From: Rhea pennata
Lineage: Eukaryota > Chordata > Aves > Rheiformes > Rheidae
NCBI RefSeq assembly: GCF_028389875.1
Contig: NC_084687.1
Coordinates: 7,662,157 to 7,726,156 of the forward strand
Direction of reading: 5' to 3'
Length of the DNA: 64,000 nt
Under the pieces are notes generated by a model, which searched no databases, was not told the origin of the DNA, and saw nothing but the letters and a program-made list of their open reading frames with translations. Within the stretch, counting starts at the first letter, position 1, and every line of letters begins with the position of its first letter. Of this stretch, positions 61,163 to 64,000 are shown piece by piece. The position numbers and the translations under genes are program-made.

Positions 61163-62242
61163 CACTTTGGAAAGAAGTGAATCTACTATATATATATGTG
61201 GTGAAACTGTGATATTAATGAATTTCGTTGTTACAACTCTATATGCATTAAGCGTAGCTGACCTGACTGCAAGTTGATCCGTTTCATTACATTAGCAGAA
61301 TTCCAAGTTTGGCCCATCATGTGTTGAGAGAGTCCTTAAATCTCTCTGTTAGGCACTCATCTTTTCCAATAGAGTATAATGTCCAACAGATCTTACATTA
61401 ACATGTAGTATCTGACTTTCCAGGAGTTCTTGTAAATAGTGAACACAAGACTAATACACAAAATGGTATCTCTTTCTGCTCAACTGTTAGATATCTACAA
61501 GTTCTGACTTCCTCATGTTTCAAGTTATCTCAGCTTTTATCTTTAAAAAGCTTTTGTATTGTGTATATAGAGTGTGTACTCTGTATTGCAGAGAGGTCTC
61601 TACATTTTTATGGCTGAGAGTTGAGTTAGTGAACTACTTAAACGAATGTCATGATGGAAAGCACTGGATAACTTGGAAGAGCATTTGATCAATACTTGGT
61701 GCACTATACTATACGGATTTTCTGTTCCCTCTGCACAGCCAGGAGAAATAGGTAATTTAAAAAGCTTATGTCCTTTTCTGTCATAAAGTGTCAGAAAAAT
61801 TCTTACCCTATTGACCTCTGTAATAGTTCCCTGGAACTCAGAGTGGCCAAAATGTTAAAATATTTGACAGGTGAGAAATGAAACAATATAGGGCACAGAG
61901 TGCTCTGTATTGAAAAATCCAGTACTTACTGAAACAAACAGTAACATGCGCAGAATCTTCACCACTGATAGTGGAGTGTGCCAGACAAAATATGGAAGAA
62001 CAATATTATGGAGACTTCCTGAAAAGTTCTTGCCTCTGGGAAAAATGTACCTGTGCAGACAGTGTTAATGACTCTAATCAGTGCTGGATGTTCAGCAAGT
62101 ATGTTAGAGCTAGAGTGCTTTCAAGGTTATATTGTATCTTCCCATATACTCATTCCTGAAGAGCAACATCTTTCTTCCTAGTCATTTTTGTTGTTTTTTT
62201 TTTCCTCCCCAAACCATAGGATATGTACTAAATATGTACTAA

Positions 62243-62246
<4 letters not shown>

Positions 62247-62287
<41 letters not shown>
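62247..62287 (+). repeat. A41 homopolymer in the LRIG2 3' UTR
   Basis: Forty-one consecutive A, preceded by a short direct duplication (ATATGTACTAAATATGTACTAA). No retroposed gene body is visible upstream. Confidence 0.95.
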
Positions 62288-62290
<3 letters not shown>

Positions 62291-63770
62291 GCATTGTATA
62301 TTTTTATAAAAACAGAAAAAGGATTTTGGGATGATCCAAAATCTTCATGTTGATCCATTCCTAGATGGGACAGTGTGTGACTGAAGTCTCAGATGCAACC
62401 ATACAGAATTACAGCTGAAGTTTTTTAGTCTGTGAATTGAGTAAATGAGTGGGGGGAAAAGGTGAGAATAATTATTTTCACACTACGCATAGATTATAGT
62501 CACATCTGGACAAATGAGCAAATATTGTCAAGGACTCTTACTGTGCTCTCAAAGCAACCATAGGATAGCCAGCAGCTTTAGGAGGGAGAGGATTCAGAGT
62601 TGTCCTTGACCTTTGGATAAAGTACAGAGAAATGGAGGTGTGTTAAACTCTTAGGCTTTGACATATGAAATATTTTAAGGTGTTACATGTAACACACATG
62701 CTAAAAGAAGCACGTTAAGTTCTTTTCTGTATTTATTTCTTCCAGGCTTTTTCTTTCCAGACGGCATCTAAGACATAGTACTTATTTTCAATACAGACTT
62801 ACCTGTGTTGCAGGAACCTGCCACAGTTAGAGTTTAAATTCAGATGAGAAATGTCAGCTTATGAAACTACAGCAACAGAAAAACTCATCCTTCTGGGCTG
62901 CTTGCTGCTTTGTTCAAATGTTCATATAGGCTAAAGTGGCAGACTTGCTCTTTGGCATTTGCAGCACCATGATCTCCTGCTAGCAGAGGAGTAGCACTTA
63001 CCCTACTACTGCTTTGTCTCCCTTCACCATTTGGCAAACACTTGTTACTTTTTCTTCCTTCTCTCTTTTGTGGAGCAGAGCTAATGCAGATTTCCCAAGT
63101 GTCCGAAGATAACTATTGATGTGGAAGTGCGTGGGGGAATGCAAACCTTATGTGTACTTCAGGCACAACTTCTAGTATGATCAAATTCACGTTAGGTAAG
63201 ATGTGCTTGGCCAGGAGCAAGGCTTTGAAATTAATGCTGTCTGCACCAGGACAAACAAGCCCTTGAAGGTGTTCAGGAACTAAAGCTGCACTGATTTCAA
63301 TGAGATATTGTTCTCTAAAAGCTGCTCTTATGAATTAGAACATTTGCATCCTTACATAAGCAATGTATTTCTTTAAAGTCCATAAGCTGGTTGATAAACA
63401 TTTTGAAGCTTGTGAGTGAGTAAATAACCTGCTGTCCTTAATGTCCTTAATTAGCATTATGGAAAAACTTCCTGGGCAAACTTGTTGGGAGGAGGAATGG
63501 GGGGGGAGGGGGAGGGAGGAGTCAGGTCTCTTTTTCGCCCAGATAGCACAGAGTGGCCATTTTGTTTTCAGTGAACATGAACAGTTTCTTCAATCAATGC
63601 CAAAGTAGTAACAGTACAAGAACTGGGATTTTGTAAGACAGTGTGAGCAAAGCTATCTTTGCTCCCTGTTGCTATTTCCTTGTGTCTATTTATATTTTTT
63701 TTCATGTAAGAATGTATATTTTGTATAGCATGTGTAACATATGTTTGTCTATTGTAATATACCTTCATTC

Positions 63771-63776
63771 AATAAA
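63771..63776 (+). terminator. LRIG2: Distal LRIG2 poly(A) signal AATAAA
   Basis: Canonical hexamer in TTCATTCAATAAAACAC, with a GT/T-rich region 15-40 nt later. Best candidate for the end of the long transcript. Confidence 0.5.
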
Positions 63777-63790
63777 ACACTATTATACAT

Positions 63791-64000
63791 TGAGCATCCA
63801 ATGTAACTTCGTTAGTTTGCAGTTGAATAATTCATTTTCCTTCTGATTTTTATTTTTCACAGGAAAAAGTGCAGTAAACGTAGTTTCAGGTGGGTTTCAG
63901 TCTTCTCAACATGAATATTACGCATATTCTTCACTTAAATTGTTGGAAGAACACTTAGTACTTAGCCTGGCTCATGGATTAACTTCTGTACATGCTAACA
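63791..64000. other. Sequence beyond the predicted LRIG2 end
   Basis: AT-rich; nothing recognised. In other vertebrates MAGI3 follows LRIG2, but no part of it is visible here. Confidence 0.5.

Larger units (their letters stand above)
60432..63790 (+). other. LRIG2: LRIG2 3' UTR (predicted, two possible ends)
   Basis: AT-rich, non-coding sequence after the TAA. A proximal AATAAA at 60,937-60,942 would give a 0.5-kb UTR; a distal AATAAA at 63,771-63,776 would give about 3.4 kb. The long form would carry a T40 run and an A41 run. Which end is used cannot be seen from DNA. Confidence 0.6.

Noticed and set aside
62220-62287. Retroposed insertion ending in A41
   Set aside because: Only a 10-12-bp direct duplication precedes the A-run; no element body is visible.
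1-64000. Retroviral or LTR elements, CRISPR arrays, bacterial-type operons
   Set aside because: No LTR pairs, gag/pol-like reading frames, spaced direct repeats or prokaryotic gene arrangement seen.

Overview
The window is nuclear DNA from a bird, probably a passerine. It carries two complete vertebrate genes in conserved synteny: SLC16A1 (monocarboxylate transporter 1) on the minus strand and LRIG2 (leucine-rich repeat and Ig-like receptor) on the plus strand. This SLC16A1-LRIG2 neighbourhood is also found in other vertebrates. Avian features are the very GC-rich, repeat-poor intergenic DNA typical of a microchromosome, short CR1-type LINE fragments at about 16.6 and 19.3 kb, and a SINE at 42.4 kb. 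The SINE has a tRNA-Ile-like head and a CR1-like tail, the architecture known from passerine TguSINE1 elements. The passerine placement rests on that one element and is an inference.

Layout. Positions 1-11,035 lie downstream of SLC16A1 and hold no recognisable gene; GC-rich filler alternates with AT-rich, homeodomain-motif-like blocks that look like conserved non-coding elements. Positions 11,036-18,317 hold the SLC16A1 3' UTR and its four coding exons (502 aa, minus strand). A candidate 43-nt non-coding 5' exon lies at 20,096-20,138. A large CpG island at about 28.7-30.6 kb is the likely SLC16A1 promoter, with a candidate first-exon donor after 29,514 and a plus-strand TATA box at 29,561 that suggests divergent transcription. 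Positions 30.6-36.1 kb are intergenic with further AT-rich candidate elements. Positions 36.1-37.68 kb are the LRIG2 upstream region, with an alternating purine-pyrimidine tract and a GC-box minisatellite. LRIG2 occupies 37,684-60,431 (18 coding exons, 1,060 aa), followed by a 3' UTR that could reach about 63,790.

The two genes do not act in one pathway. MCT1 moves lactate, pyruvate and ketone bodies with protons across the plasma membrane. LRIG2 is a single-pass membrane protein that modulates growth-factor and guidance-receptor signalling. Both coding sequences can be spliced in frame from canonical GT-AG sites with no broken codons, so both look functional. I found no entirely new system. 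The most unusual signals are regulatory or structural: the 57-bp higher-order GC-box repeat upstream of LRIG2, the opposed T40 and A41 tracts in the LRIG2 3' UTR, the candidate SLC16A1 leader exon, the divergent promoter at 29.5 kb, and the AT-rich element clusters. No retroviral, CRISPR or other virus-like element was recognised.
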